This document shows, one piece after another, positions 43,881 through 56,200 of a DNA stretch of 64,000 nt. Positions within the stretch are counted from its first letter, which is position 1, and each line of letters begins with the position of its first letter. Below the pieces are notes generated by a model. That model saw only the letters and a program-made list of their open reading frames with translations. It was not told the DNA's origin and did no database searches. Made by a program: the position numbers and the translations under genes. This stretch comes from Anastatus disparis (Eukaryota > Arthropoda > Insecta > Hymenoptera > Eupelmidae), in contig JAFFSR010000347.1 of the NCBI GenBank assembly GCA_017163975.1, forward strand, positions 2,902,001-2,966,000, read 5' to 3'.

Positions 43881-46045
43881 AGAGAGCAGAAGCAAGATGT
43901 TGGATTTGTTTAAGCTTTCAGCTATTTTATCTCCATTTACAGTATTTTTGTCACAGTTCCATGATAAATGGTGTGCATTAAAATCTCCCATTAAAATACT
44001 AGAATCAGTACAGTTTATGTGATTGAATATCTCGTCCCAAATCAATTGCAAGTGAGTAATATTCAGGGGGTTATTACATACGTAAATATTAAAGGAATTT
44101 TAAACATTGGTTATTTTTATTCCTGTTAGTTCAATAGATTCAGACGAACATTTTAGATTTGTAAGTTCTGTGTATGCTATGTCATTACGAATTAAAACTA
44201 AAATACCACCGCCTCTAGAGTGCTGACGATCCTTTCTGAATGTCGTGAAGCTGCTGTATGAAAAACAAGGTGTTTTTTCGGAGAGCCATGATTCTACACG
44301 TACAAATATATCGATATCCTCAATTATATTCTGTAGTTCTTCCCTCTTGTTTTATATACTGCGTGAATTCCAAAGTAATATTTTTATGTTCTTATTATAC
44401 ATATTTATTTTTATCTTAGTTAGTTTGATTTTGTTTTTCATCGTTTTCGTCTAGAGAGCAGTAAGATTTCTCAGAATTTTTATCACTACCATTCAAGCTT
44501 TGCTTGTAGAGTTTGTTTTTGATTCTCGAAAGTCTTGCTTTGAACGTCCTGCTGTTCACATGTACGTAACAGTCTTCTATCATTGTTATTATGCCTTGTA
44601 AATCATTTGAGAATTATTGTGAGAGCTGAAGGATGTTGCTACATCCGTGTGTCTGCTCTAATAATTCTTGTAGTTGATTGAAATCAATGACGCACGAATT
44701 GCTTTCGTTATCCAGAGCATTTTTTGCTGGGAGTAATAACACAGGCTCACAAAAAAAAAGTTGGTGGTTCTGGGATGGAGACTATACTTTTCTTTTGTGT
44801 TTTTTCCCGCTGAATCCGAATCCGGCGTCAAAAATAGGGGGTTGGCCGCATATTTTGAACATGACGTCGAAAAAATACCCAATATGTTCAAAATATTCCA
44901 CGACGATACATTCTACTATATCTACGCCAGTACGGAATCTATTAAATGTTTTATATGTAACCTTGAAAGCCACTTGGCCAAAAACTGTACAAGTAGCACA
45001 GACCAAAGCATAACCACGGATAATACATACAACATATCAAACAGTCATACTCCAGTCTCTACTGAATTTATCCCGCGAACAACAAATGAAATAGAATAAA
45101 ACAAAGATATGGAAGTGGACGAGAACACTGTAAACGACAACAATATTAATAATCTTAATAAAAACTTAAAGAGACCCCAACCACCATCGACATCTTTTGA
45201 AACTTCTTCAATGATAAGCACAAACGATCAACCAAATAAAAAATCTACACTAGAAAAAACTTCATTCACCAAAAGAAATAATAAAAACTCCGAATTCAAG
45301 AAACCTTTAACAAAAAAACAGAAGGTAGGAGAGGAAAAAAAATTGACAAAAACTGCCACCCAAGAAACTAACATAAGCATCAAAGAATTACACAGGCCCA
45401 CATAAAAAAAAAAGTTGGTGGTTCTGAGATGGAGACTTTACTTTTCTTCTGTGTTTTTTCCCGCTGAATCCAAATCCGGCGTCGAAAATTGGGGGTTGGT
45501 CGCATATTTTGAAGATAACCTCAAGAAACTGTCAAAAAACCATGTTTCTGTGGAAAAACATGAGAAGAAAAAATGAAAATTGTTTATTTTTATGCATTTT
45601 GGCCTGCTGAATCCGAATTCGTTATGGAAAAAGAGAGTCGACTGCCTTATTTTGAACATAACCTCAAAAACTGTCAATAAACCGTGTTTCTGTAGAAAAA
45701 CATGAGGAAAAATGAAAATTGTTTCCAGCGCATCAAGAACACTTTATTATTATGTATTTAAGCCTGCTGAATCCGAATTTGTTATGGAGAAAGAGAGTCG
45801 ACCGCCTAATTTTGGAGATAACCTCAGAATACTATCAAAAGTTAATTTGCACAAAAGTTACATTGACTTACACTTGCGTATACGCTTGTCTTCGAACGAC
45901 CTATGCAAAGGATTCCTACGTCTCTTTTTCTTATTAGGTTGTACTTCTCTTTTTAGCATCCAGCAATAGTCCGCCATCATGTTTACGCTACATTTTTCTT
46001 GCCATCTACGTTCAAATTCCTTCATATCCTGATGAAATCTTTCAC
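43683..46045. repeat. left arm (about 2.36 kb) of a giant palindrome
   Basis: Contains, left to right: LINE ORF1 N-terminus (+), LINE ORF2 5' part and ORF1 C-terminus (minus, 43900-44745), a transposon end of about 125 bp (44750-44880, GTTGGTGGTTCTGGGATGGA), LINE ORF1 middle (+), a second copy of the transposon end (45410-45540), further TIR-type repeats containing CCGCTGAATCC/GCCTGCTGAATCC three times, and an inverted copy of the last 190 bp of the central transposase-like gene (45838-46045). Every landmark recurs inverted in 47484-49850; the coordinate sums of paired landmarks differ by only about 4 bases from end to end. Confidence 0.88.
44880..45405 (+). pseudogene. LINE ORF1 middle part with CCHC zinc knuckle (left arm)
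   Basis: Gag-like segment: FHDDTFYYIYASTESIKCFI, with the knuckle CFICNLESHLAKNC (C-x2-C-x4-H-x4-C) that binds LINE RNA in the I group. A stop at 45097-45099 (after TTNEIE) is followed in the same frame by the MEVDENTVNDNNINNLN segment and a Ser/Lys-rich tail that ends at a transposon junction (KELHRPT, 45403). An inverted twin lies at 48160-48735 with a few amino-acid differences and its own frameshift near 48200. Confidence 0.75.
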
Positions 46046-46141
46046 TTTAATCACTTTTACCTAATGTTTTTTTTCAAATAGCTGGTTTCAGAAACTTTAT
46101 TTTACTTTTGTCTCCAGTTTGATTGAATTTGCTACTCTTGT

Positions 46142-47671
46142 GTGACAAATTTAAGTGGGGTAAATAAAGTGCGACTAGATAAAATATTGTATGCGACAGT
46201 TTCTAGTGTCGTTCGTCCGCAGAAGCAAATAGTCGAAAGTTTGATAGACAAGGCTTCAGGAGGCAGCTTTATACAAGAAATAGATAGTATGCTAGTTGAT
46301 TGTGGTATGAAAGAAGACATAGAAAATCTAAACGACCATACAGACGACGATACTGACGAAAATGAATCGTTGAGGAAATCAGAAAGTAAATCCGTCGAAA
46401 GTGAAGAAGAACTGTCTTCGGACAGTGATGAGGAATATGTTCCCATTGGTAAAGAGAAAAGCCAAAAAAAGATCTCTCAAGCTCCACTTAATGACATGTT
46501 TAAGAATGCTGGATTAGCCAAAGATGCAGCTGAATTAATGGCTTCTCAATTAAAGTCTTTCAATGTATTAGAAAAGGACGTAAAAGTTACATTTCATCGA
46601 AATTGAGAAGAAGCACTTCGATCATACTTCACTAGCGAATTTGATCTAGTGTATTGCACCGATGTACGAGGACTTATTAATGAGTTTAAACTAAATTTAT
46701 ACAAGCCAGAAGAGTAGGGGTTATTCATTGATTCATCTAAGCGAAGCTTGAAGGCAGTTCTTCTTCACAATACGAACGAGTATGCTCCGTTACCATTGGC
46801 TCATTCAACTGTACTCAAAGAAGAATACTGTTACATCGAAAACGTTTTAAATAAAATGAAGTATAGTGAGCATGAATGGTTGATTTGCGGAGATCTGAAA
46901 ATATTGTCAATGATACTAGGTCAACAATCAGGTTTTACCAAGTCCCCATGCTATTTATGCATGTTCGACAGTCGAGATAGAGCAAAAAACTATAATACAA
47001 AAGTGTGGCCAGCAAGACCATCACTCACCCCAGGTTCCAGCAATGTCATCAATCGTCCTCTTGTCGATCCTAGCGAAATCCTTTTACCGCCTTTACATAT
47101 TAAATTAGGGCTGATGAAACAATTTGTTAAAGCTCTTGATAAAGAAGGGCGATACTTCAAATACTTAGAAACCATCTTTACGAATATAACTCTGGTTAAA
47201 TTGAAGGAAGGTATCTTTGATAGACCTCAAATTCGCAAAATGTTCAGGGACGAAGAATTCGTCACAAGTATGAATGATACCGGGAAGGCAGCCTGGTTAA
47301 GTTTTAAAGATGTTGCAACAAAATTTCTTGGTAATAATAAAGATGAGAACTACAAGGGCATCGTAGGAAATATGGTACAAAATTTCAAAAAATTAGGTTG
47401 CTTCATGAATTTGAAACTCCACTTTCTCGATTCGCACATTGATCATTTTCCACCAGTCCTAGGTAACTACAGTAAAGAGCATGGTGAAAGATTTCATCAG
47501 AATATGAAGGAATTTGAACGTAGATGGCAAGGAAAATGTAGCGTAAACATGATGGCGGACTATTGCTGGATGCTAAAAAGAGAAGTACAACCTAATAAGA
47601 AAAAGAGACGTAGGAATCCTTTGCATAGGTCGTTCGAAGACAAGCGTATACGCAAGTGTAAGTCAATGTAA
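46142..47671 (+). pseudogene. transposase-like gene in the centre of the palindrome
   Basis: Pieces on the + strand: 46142-46606 (leader, Asp/Glu/Ser-rich linker, then DMFKNAGLAKDAAELMASQL), and after stops at 46604-46606 and 46717-46719 a long block from 46720 to 47671: GLFIDSSKRSLKAVLLH, EHEWLICGDLKILSMILGQQ, SPCYLCMFDSRDRAKN (CxxC), LLPPLHIKLGLMKQFVKALD, LHFLDSHIDHFPP, SKEHGERFHQNM and VNMMADYCWMLKRE. This is a protein often found repeated in insect genomes. Spaced D (FIDSSK), D (CGDLK) and E (HGERFHQ) could form a DDE-type site; that is inference. The last 190 bp are duplicated in inverted form at 45838-46045. About 300 residues at the C-terminus are unbroken. Confidence 0.6.
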
Positions 47672-49850
47672 CTTTTGTGCAAATGGACTTTTGCGTAGTA
47701 TTCTGAGGTTATCTCCAAAATCAGGCGGTCGACTCTCTTTCTCCATAACAACTTCGGATTCAGCAGGCTAAAATACATAAAAATAAAGTGTTCTTGATGC
47801 GCTGGAAACAATTTTCATTTTTTCTTCTCATGTTTTTCTACAGAAACACGGTTTATTGACAGTTTTTGAGGTTATGTTCAAAATAAGGCAGTCGACTCTC
47901 TTTTTCCATAACGAATTCGGATTCAGCAGGCCAAAATGCATAAAAATAAACAATTTTCATTTTTTCTTCTCATGTTTTTCCACAGAAACATGATTTTTTG
48001 ACAGTTTCTCGAGGTTATCTTCAAAATATGCGACCAACCCCCTATTTTTGACACCGGATTCGTATTCAGCGGGAAAAAACACAAAAGAAAAGTAAAGTCT
48101 CCATCCCAGAATCACCAACTTTTTTTTATGTGGGCCTGTGTAATTCTTTAATGCTTATGTTAGTTTCTTGGGTGGCAGTTTTTGTCAATTGTTTTTCCTC
48201 TCCTACCTTCTGTTTTTTTTGTTAAAGGTTTCTTGAATTCGGAGTTTTTATTATTTCCTTTGGTGAATGAAGTTTTTTCTAGTGTAGATTTCTTATTTGG
48301 TTGATCGTTTGTGCTTATCATTGAAGAAGTTTCAGAAGATGTCGATGGTGGTTCGGGTCTCTTTAGGTTTTTATTAAGATTATTAATATTGTTGTCGTTT
48401 ACAGTGTTCTCGTCCACTTCCATATCTTTGTTTTATTCTATTTCATTTGTTGTTCGCGGGACAAATTCAGTAGAGACTGGAGTATGACTGTTTGATATGT
48501 TGTATGTATTATACGTGGTTATGCTTTGGTCTGTGCTACTTGTACAGTTTTTGGCCAAGTGGCTTTCAAGGTTACATATAAAACATTTAATAGATTCCGT
48601 ACTGGCGTAGATATAGTAGAATGTATCGTCGTGGAATCTTTTGAACATATTAGGTATTTTTTCGACGTCATGTTCAAAATATGCGGCCAACCCCCTATTT
48701 TTGACGCCAGATTCGGATTCAACGGGAAAAAACACAAAAGAAAAGTATAGTCTTTATCCCAGAACCACCAACTTTTTTTTTTGTGGGCCTGTGTTATTAC
48801 TCCCAGCAAGGAATGCTCTGGATAACGAAAGCAATTCGTGCGTCATTAATTTCAATCAACTACAAGAATTCTTAGAGCAGACACACGGATGTAGCAACAT
48901 CCTTCAACTCTCATAACAATTCTCAAATGATTTACAAGGCATGATAACAATGATAGAAGACTGTTACGTACATGTGAACAGCAGGTCGTTCAAAGCAAGA
49001 CTTTCGAGAATCAAAAATAAACTCTACAAGCAAAGCTTGAATGGTAGTGATAAAAATTCTGAGAAATCTTACTGCTCTCTAGACGAAAACGATGAAAAAC
49101 AAAATCAAACTAACTAAGATAAAAATAAATATGTATAATAAGAACATAAAAATATTACTTTGGAATTCACGCAGTATTTAAAACAAGAGGGAAGAACTAC
49201 AGAATATAATTGAGGATATCGATATATTTGTATGTGTGGAATCGTGGCTCTCCGAAAAGACACCTTGTTTTTCATACAGCGGCTTCAAGACATTCAGAAA
49301 GGATCGTCAGCACTCTAGAGGCGGTGGTATTTTAGTTTTAATTCGTAATGACATAGCATACACAGCACTTACAAATCTAAAATGTTCGTCTGAATCTATT
49401 GAACTAATAGGAATAAAAATAACCAATGTTTAAAATTCCTTTAATATTTACGTATGTAATAAGCCCCCGAATGTTACTCACTTGCAATTAATTTGGGACG
49501 AGATATTCAATAACATAAACTGTACTAATTCTAGTATTTTAATGGGAGATTTTAATGCACACCATTTATGATGGAGCTGTGACAAAAATACTGTGAATGG
49601 AGATAAAGTAGCTGAAAGCTTAAACAAATCCAACATCTTGCTTCTGCTCTCTAGACTCTAGGTTATGCTTCTGTATCTTTCGGTTAGGTCATTAACTAAA
49701 TTTTTTCTTGACAGAAAGATGCAGATACGATTATTTGAGACTCTAGACGACGATATGACATTTACTGGTTGGACAATGTCTCCGATGGCGCAGGTGTAAT
49801 CCGTCAGAGTTAGTCCCTCTACGCAATACAGTACTATTCCTTGTTCTCCT
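47484..49850. repeat. right arm (about 2.37 kb) of the giant palindrome
   Basis: Inverse complement of 43683-46045. It starts inside the 3' end of the transposase-like gene (GTGAAAGATTTCATCAGAAT), then has TIR-type repeats, LINE ORF1 middle (minus, 48160-48735), transposon ends at 48005-48130 and 48665-48780, LINE ORF1 C-terminus and ORF2 start (+), and LINE ORF1 N-terminus (minus) to 49850. After that a unique 75-bp stretch leads back to LINE ORF2. Confidence 0.88.
48785..49660 (+). pseudogene. LINE ORF1 C-terminus and ORF2 endonuclease start
   Basis: ORF1 end: LLPARNALDNESNSCVINF, FLEQTHGCSNILQLS, then (after a stop) MITMIEDCYVHVNSRSFKAR to about 49120. ORF2 begins near 49130 (MYNKNIKILLWNSRSI) with the AP-endonuclease blocks FVCVESWLSE (catalytic E), FRKDRQHSRGGGILVLIRND, NIYVCNKPPN and ILMGDFNAHH (catalytic D and N), and stops at 49658-49660. 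In-frame stops occur at 49180, 49431 and 49569. An inverted twin covers 43900-44745. Confidence 0.75.
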
Positions 49851-49924
49851 TGCTTCCAAACACGGATACACACACATCCAACCATACACAAACACAAAAT
49901 TAAACATTGACTTAATCTTTTTTA

Positions 49925-52232
49925 CTTCCATCATAGCAGACATATTGATGTCAAATTTCATGATGACTGCTTTTACTCAGATCACTTCCCGATTCTTATT
50001 GACGTAAACATAGAAAAACATATATATCGAAAAAAAACTTTAGAATAAAGTCAGTGCGCACTGACTGGGAAAAAGTAAAAGAATCACTTGAGAACAATAA
50101 TTATCGCACCATTTTTGACATCAAATACAACGAATCAAGTGCCAGTGATAAACATTCATACCTTATATAAATTTTATCATACGCCATTTCTGCTAACACA
50201 CAAAAAAAAAGAATTGTTAACAAAAAAATTCACAGAAATCCAACTGCATGGTGGGACTCAGAATGTGAGGGGATCAAAAGGTTTAGAAAAGCAGCATTAA
50301 AAATCAATATTCATTTAATATAAACGACTACTGCCGATACAAAAAAATAGCAACATAATAATACCCATGGGTACGTCTAAATACAGACTACCTTCCAAAA
50401 TGTGACGAAAACGACTTTCTTAACTCTACCTTCTATTTTACGGAATTCAATCTGACCTTAGAAAACAAAAACCATCGATCAGCCTCAGGACTTGACGGCA
50501 TTGACTACGAATGTCTGAGCCAACTTCCAATAAAATTAAAACTACTACTTCTAGATATTTTTAATGAGATGTACGTAACAAATGACTATCCGCAAGACTG
50601 GAAAAAGGCTTACTTGCACTTTATAAAAAAGATAGAAGAAAGATATAAAAAAGAAAGACGGTATTAAGGTAAGGCCAATCGCGTTAACGTCCTGTGTATG
50701 CAAATTAATGGAAACGATGATTAAAAATAAATTACAATACTGGATCGAAAAGCGCGGTATTCTTCCTGAAAGCCAGTCTGGATTTAGAAAAGGACAAAGT
50801 ACAATAGACAACTTAACAAACCTTACTCTTAGCATAAACCTTACTCTTAGCATAGAAAAATCGTTTGATAACAAAAAGATGTCCTAGCAGTATTTCTTGA
50901 CGTTAATAGCGCTTTCGACAATGTACTCATAGATGTATTGTTAGAAAAACTTGCAAAAATAGGTTGCCCTGGAAGTCTCGTTAATTTTGTTAAATTTCTA
51001 ACGTTCGAAAGACTGATCTATACAAACAACAATGAAAACGAATTCAGACTCACACATGAAGGTGTCCCCCAAGGAGGAGTACTGAGTCCCATTTTGTACA
51101 ATATATACGTTAGCAAAATAATCGAAAATCTGCCGAAAAGTGTAAAAGTATTGCAATTTGCGGACGTCATCGCCTTATTCTGTCAAAAATTCTCAGCATG
51201 AAAAAATAAAAAACTATTAGAAAAATCAATACATCTAATATCAACCAATCTAAATAACATCAGACTGAGTCTATCACCGCAGAAAACCGTATTTTTTACT
51301 TCAACAAAAAAAACATCAAACCAGGCAATACAACTATCAAAATAAACGAGATGTCGGTGCAATCAAGCAAAAAAGCACGGTTTCTGGAGATCGAATTCGA
51401 CTACAAACTCTCCTTTAAAAATCAAATCGATAAAATTCAAGCTGAAACATTAAAAGCACTAAACATCATTAAATACCTACAAGGAACTTGGTGGGGATCC
51501 GATCCTCAAACCCTAATGATCTTCTACAGGAGTTTTGTACGATCCATTATTGACTACGGAATCTTCATATACTATCCAACACAATCATTTTTAGCACTTA
51601 AACTTGAAAAAATTCAACACACAGCTATAAGATTAGCCCTTGGCTATGGAAATAGTACTCCTATTAACATCTTACTTGGAGAATCGAAACTTGAAACAAT
51701 AAGAGATCGTTCAGAATTCTTGTGTAAAAACTACCTGAATAAAGTCTACACAAACAAAAGTTTATTAGTACATCAAACTATAAACAAAATCAAAGAAAAA
51801 ATGAAAAAAAAAAACAAATTGAAGATGTTATTACCAACAGGAAAATATTCGAATGTATAAAAGAAGTCTCGTTCTCTGATATTGTTTCAAGAAATCAATA
51901 CAACAATTATGTATATAACTACCGAACATTACTTACTGAGGCGAACGTCAATATAGAATTCGGACAATCTATTTAAAAAAATAATGACCCCAATATGTTA
52001 ATTAACAAATTAATAGAAAATTAAAAGGGCTATGCTATCTACACAGATGGAAGCAAGTCAACAAATTCTACGGGGTGTGCCTTTTATGTTCAAGACACTA
52101 ACCATTGCTCTACGTAAAGTATAAATAAAAAAGCATCCATCTTTACTGCAGAATGCATACCCCTTAACAAAGCAGTTGACTTTGCACTAACTCAATTAGA
52201 TCAAAACGTTCTCATATTTAGCGATTCACTTA
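49925..52232 (+). pseudogene. LINE ORF2: endonuclease end, reverse transcriptase, start of RNase H
   Basis: Resumes with YSDHFPILIDVN (the SDH catalytic motif of the endonuclease) at about 49950. Reverse transcriptase: SASGLDGIDYECLSQLP (50480), DWKKAYLHFIKK, VFLDVNSAFDNV (motif A, 50890), EGVPQGGVLSPILYNIY (motif B, 51055) and LQFADVIALF (motif C, 51150, where the usual second D is V, so the active site is lost). A thumb/connection ORF follows (51351-51860, unbroken). RNase H starts GYAIYTDGSKST (52028), with FTAEC and VLIFSDSL, and is cut by a transposon at 52232. Multiple stops and frame changes throughout. Confidence 0.85.
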
Positions 52233-53451
52233 CAAGGAAGGTACCCCAACTCGAACTCACCGATTTTGATAATTCTTGTATATGTTGTAGTACATTAAAA
52301 AAGCAAGAGATTGGTATTTTTTTATCGTCGGAAAAACATATTTAAGGGGTGAAATTCACCCTCAAAGTTCACCCCTAAAAACATTTTTTTTTTTCAAATA
52401 ACTTTTCTTCTCGTCAATATTTTTTAGTAAAACCGAGTGGGTAATAATCCTTATAAAATGTAAAACAAACTCTGCTGTGTTTAACTTTTGGGGGTTGCAA
52501 CACCTATTTTTAATACATGAAAAATTGAAAAATTGACATCATTTTCTGCAGTAAAAGCTTTTAAAATAGTGTAATTACAACCAAATTTTTATATTTATAA
52601 AGAAAATAGAAAAAATAAGTTCATGTTTTCCAGCATTTATAATAAAAAATATTTTTAGAGGGTAAAGTCACCCCTATTAATGAAAATGAGTACTTTCGAT
52701 ATTAAAATCTTTTAAAAGCGAATTTTTTATTTTTACTGCTTTATATATATTATTATAATAAAAATATTCTAAAAACACATTTAAAGGGTGAAATCTACCC
52801 TCAAAGTTTACCCCAAAAACAGGTTTTTTTAAATATCTTTTTTCCTAATCAATATTTTTTAGTAAAACCAAGTGGGTAATATTCTTTATCGAAAGTATAA
52901 CAAATTCTGGTGACATTGACTTTTGGGGATTGCAACCCCTATTTTGGATAGGTGAAAAATTGAAAAATTGACATGAATTATCGTAGTGAAAAAATAGTTT
53001 AGTTTTGAGCAGATGTTTATGTTTTCAAAGAAAATAGACGTGAACAGTTTCTTTATTTTTAATTAAATCATAGGGATTGCAACTCCTGTTTCTAATAAAA
53101 ATAAACTGGAAAAATTTATATGAATTCCTATTATAACCCTTTATGGTGAAAAATCTTATGTTTATACATAATCGATAAAAAGAGAAAATTATATTTAATC
53201 TATATTATCTTACATGATTCTACTTTTAACTCATTTGTCTTTGTACCAATTTTTTGATAGAGTGCTGCACACTTACTAATATAAACTTTTATAAAATTTA
53301 ATACAATTTAGAAGGAACGGTTTTTTAACATTTTTTATTTGTTAAAGTCTGAACAGTAATGATAATCATCAAAAAAATGTCTGAAACATAGGGACTTTTT
53401 ACACTAGCCACAACGTATAATTGCAGCATTTTTGCAGCCTTCGATTTCGCA

Positions 53452-55011
53452 TTATGAACTACAAGAATCCCCGAAACTAAAATCAATCAGATCATCAAAT
53501 TTTTCCGGTTTTTCTTCGAGATATTCACTCTTAAACCAAGAATATTTAAAAAGATTTAAATATCTTGGTGACGAAAATTGGTTATGAACCAATGACTTAA
53601 GCGTAATAATATTATTTCTCGAATGTGAATTCATATCGTAATCTATTAAAATAACGTTATCTGAAAAACGTCGAACAAAGTTTTTCCACACTCGAAATCC
53701 GTATACATCTAATGGTTGGATTTTTCTTGTAGTTCCAGTTGGAATTTTCATTAACGATCTTATTTTCTGGTCTAGTTTTTTCAATTACTTTTTCGCAGTG
53801 ACCACTCCAAGAATCTAGCAGCAAAATACTGGTAGGACCAACATTTAGATGAAAAATGTTCTTTAACCAAATTTTAAAAAGATCTGCAATAAAAGAATTT
53901 GTTCAACATTTTTCTACCAGCTTTATGTTATTTTTAAATTATATTTAATTATTACTTACCTAAAGTTAATTTTCCAGATTTAGATGCTTCTACGTATGCA
54001 TTTTGAGGTTTGAACAATTTGGATTCTACAATTGGTCCAAACTGGCCAGATTGTTTTTTTAAAACTAAAAAGAGAGGTGACAAAAGTTTTCCTTCACCTG
54101 ATATTAGTGGCTGTATAGTATAGCTGTGTGTCGTTGATGATACCGATTGTACTAGACACTGAATCTAACTTTCTCGTTCCACCGCAAGTATCCTTCCGGA
54201 GTGGATTTCCAATTGAAATCCACTTTGATCTGTATTATATGTATTATGAATTCCAATTTCTTCAATAGCTTTCTTCACATTGGTAACAAATGTAAGAGCT
54301 TGTTTCTCTAGTTCTGCACTACTTTCGCAAGTTTTTCGGATAGCGAATTTGTTAATTTTTCCTGATACAATTCTGTGAGCAATTTCAAATCTTGATAACC
54401 AGTGTTTTGAAGCTTTGAACCTAAAATCTTCAAACTCTAGATCCTTTTTTGCGCGTAATGCCCAACGACGCAAATCTTGATCATGCATAATAAAACCAGC
54501 GTCAACGCAGATTTAAAATTTCGTAATACATAATCACAAATTCGGGCAATTTTTCTCTGTATGTACCACTTTGGTTGACTGTGTGAGCCCAACGCCGAAG
54601 CTAACTGATAGAAGATACCTTTTTGAATTTACTTTTCACACTCTCAAGACTCAAATTTTTTCTTTTCCCACTCCGCCAGTAATTCACTGCTCTGTCTTTA
54701 TAATCAAAAGATAAATCTTCTCTATCTTCTTTACACTGATTTGTTGGAAATTCTACAGGAGGAGGAAAATGATGCATTACATCGTCCTCGATAATTTGTG
54801 CATCAAAATCCTTGTATTCCTCCTGGAAATCTAACGTTCCTTCTGATATTATTTCTACATCGTGAAATTCGTCCATCGAATCTATTAAAATATTTTTTAT
54901 GTTTTGCGCTAACTGATTTTCTTGATAAGTAGTTGGACTATTAATCGGTAATTCCAATGTTTGAAAGTATGCCAGCAATAAATTGATTACGTTTAAAGAA
55001 TTGACTCTCAT
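53452..55011 (-). pseudogene. Tigger/pogo-like (CENPB-HTH, DDE_1) transposase with one intron
   Basis: From ATG 55011 on the minus strand: an N-terminal acidic region, then AVNYWRSGKRKNLSLESVKS (HTH entry); after frame changes near 54600-54490, HDQDLRRWALRAKKDLEF, FKASKHWLSRFEIAHR (CENPB-type DNA-binding helix) and NTYNTDQSGFQLEIHSG with the first catalytic D; then SYTIQPLISGEGKLLSPLFL and KSGKLTLG ending at a donor (GGTAAGT). A 76-bp intron (53959-53884, acceptor TTTTATTGCAG) leads to TSILLLDSWSGHCEKVIE (second D) and, after a frameshift near 53785, TGTTRKIQPLDVYGFRVWKN (third D). It ends at TGA-type stop 53452. Frame changes and stops make it inactive, but the DDD residues are all visible. 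Confidence 0.8.
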
Positions 55012-56200
55012 CGTAAATACTGCAATTGCATTAATTACTTTTGTGAATAGACTGTGTTAATGGCATGAAAAATAAATATTCGAAATTAAGAATAAATGAT
55101 TTTATGAATTTGTAAAATATTCTATTTTTTTAAAAATACAAGAAAACACAAAAATTTTATTTTGATTTTTGTTTATACGAATCAATAATATTAAGTTTAT
55201 TACAGTTTTAAGTCGTAGTATAGTTTTTATCATTAAGCGTTTTAGCTACTTTTATTTTGGAGACTTATTCAATAAATAATAAATAATTCAATTTACAATA
55301 TTACTCAAATATTATTTAGAATAATAGTAGTATATAATAGTACATGATAGTCTATAGGAGGCTGGGAAAAGCCGAAAAACTGTCACACATGGCTACACGT
55401 GTAAGTCGTAAAAATGCAGATAAGATGCACTTGTGACTATGTTAGACCTTTTTGAGCGTTTTTCCAAGCTTAAAAATTTTGTACATGAAAAAGTTTTCAA
55501 AAATAATATTTTACATTTTCTTGTTTTATTTAAAAACAATTAACAAATTACAACACTTATTTACAACATTTAATTACAATAATTTTTTCCTACATATAGA
55601 TATGAAAATTTTGATTAAAATTCAATTTTTTATAGTTTAAAATATTTTTTAATAATTATAAACAATTATTAATTGATTACAATTAAGTTTAATTAACTTT
55701 TCTATTTTTAAAACCTTTTTCAATTTTTTTAGTATAACCAAATATTCGTTAGTTAAGTTAGTAATTATTTAGTCATAAAATTAATAGTTTTAATTGTAAT
55801 TTAAGTTCTTCTTTTATACACATACATATATACACTAGTGAATATTTTTAATATGTTTCTTTTAGTATATTTCTTTTGATTATATTATAATAGTCTATAA
55901 TTTTAATTTATTATAACAAACTTTATTATTTCATTTACAATAATCTATACAATTAAATAGCTTTAGGTAATTATAATTATTATATTAAACAATAAATCAA
56001 TTAAATATATTGTTTGTTAAGTAATTCTTTTTTTTGAAACAATTTTAGAGATAAGACACTCAGCTATATTTTATTATAGTTTCTAAATTAGTTAAGGAAT
56101 AGTAATTAATAATTATAATTAATGTAAACGTTTCTATGCTTTTATATGTTCTTTTTTTTAGAATTCTTAATTTTAAGCTTTATGTATAACTTTTTGTATT
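55012..56200. other. AT-rich non-coding part of the 7.34-kb transposon
   Basis: No gene recognised. One short + strand ORF (55452-55640) is Phe/Ile/Lys-rich and not convincing. Confidence 0.45.
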
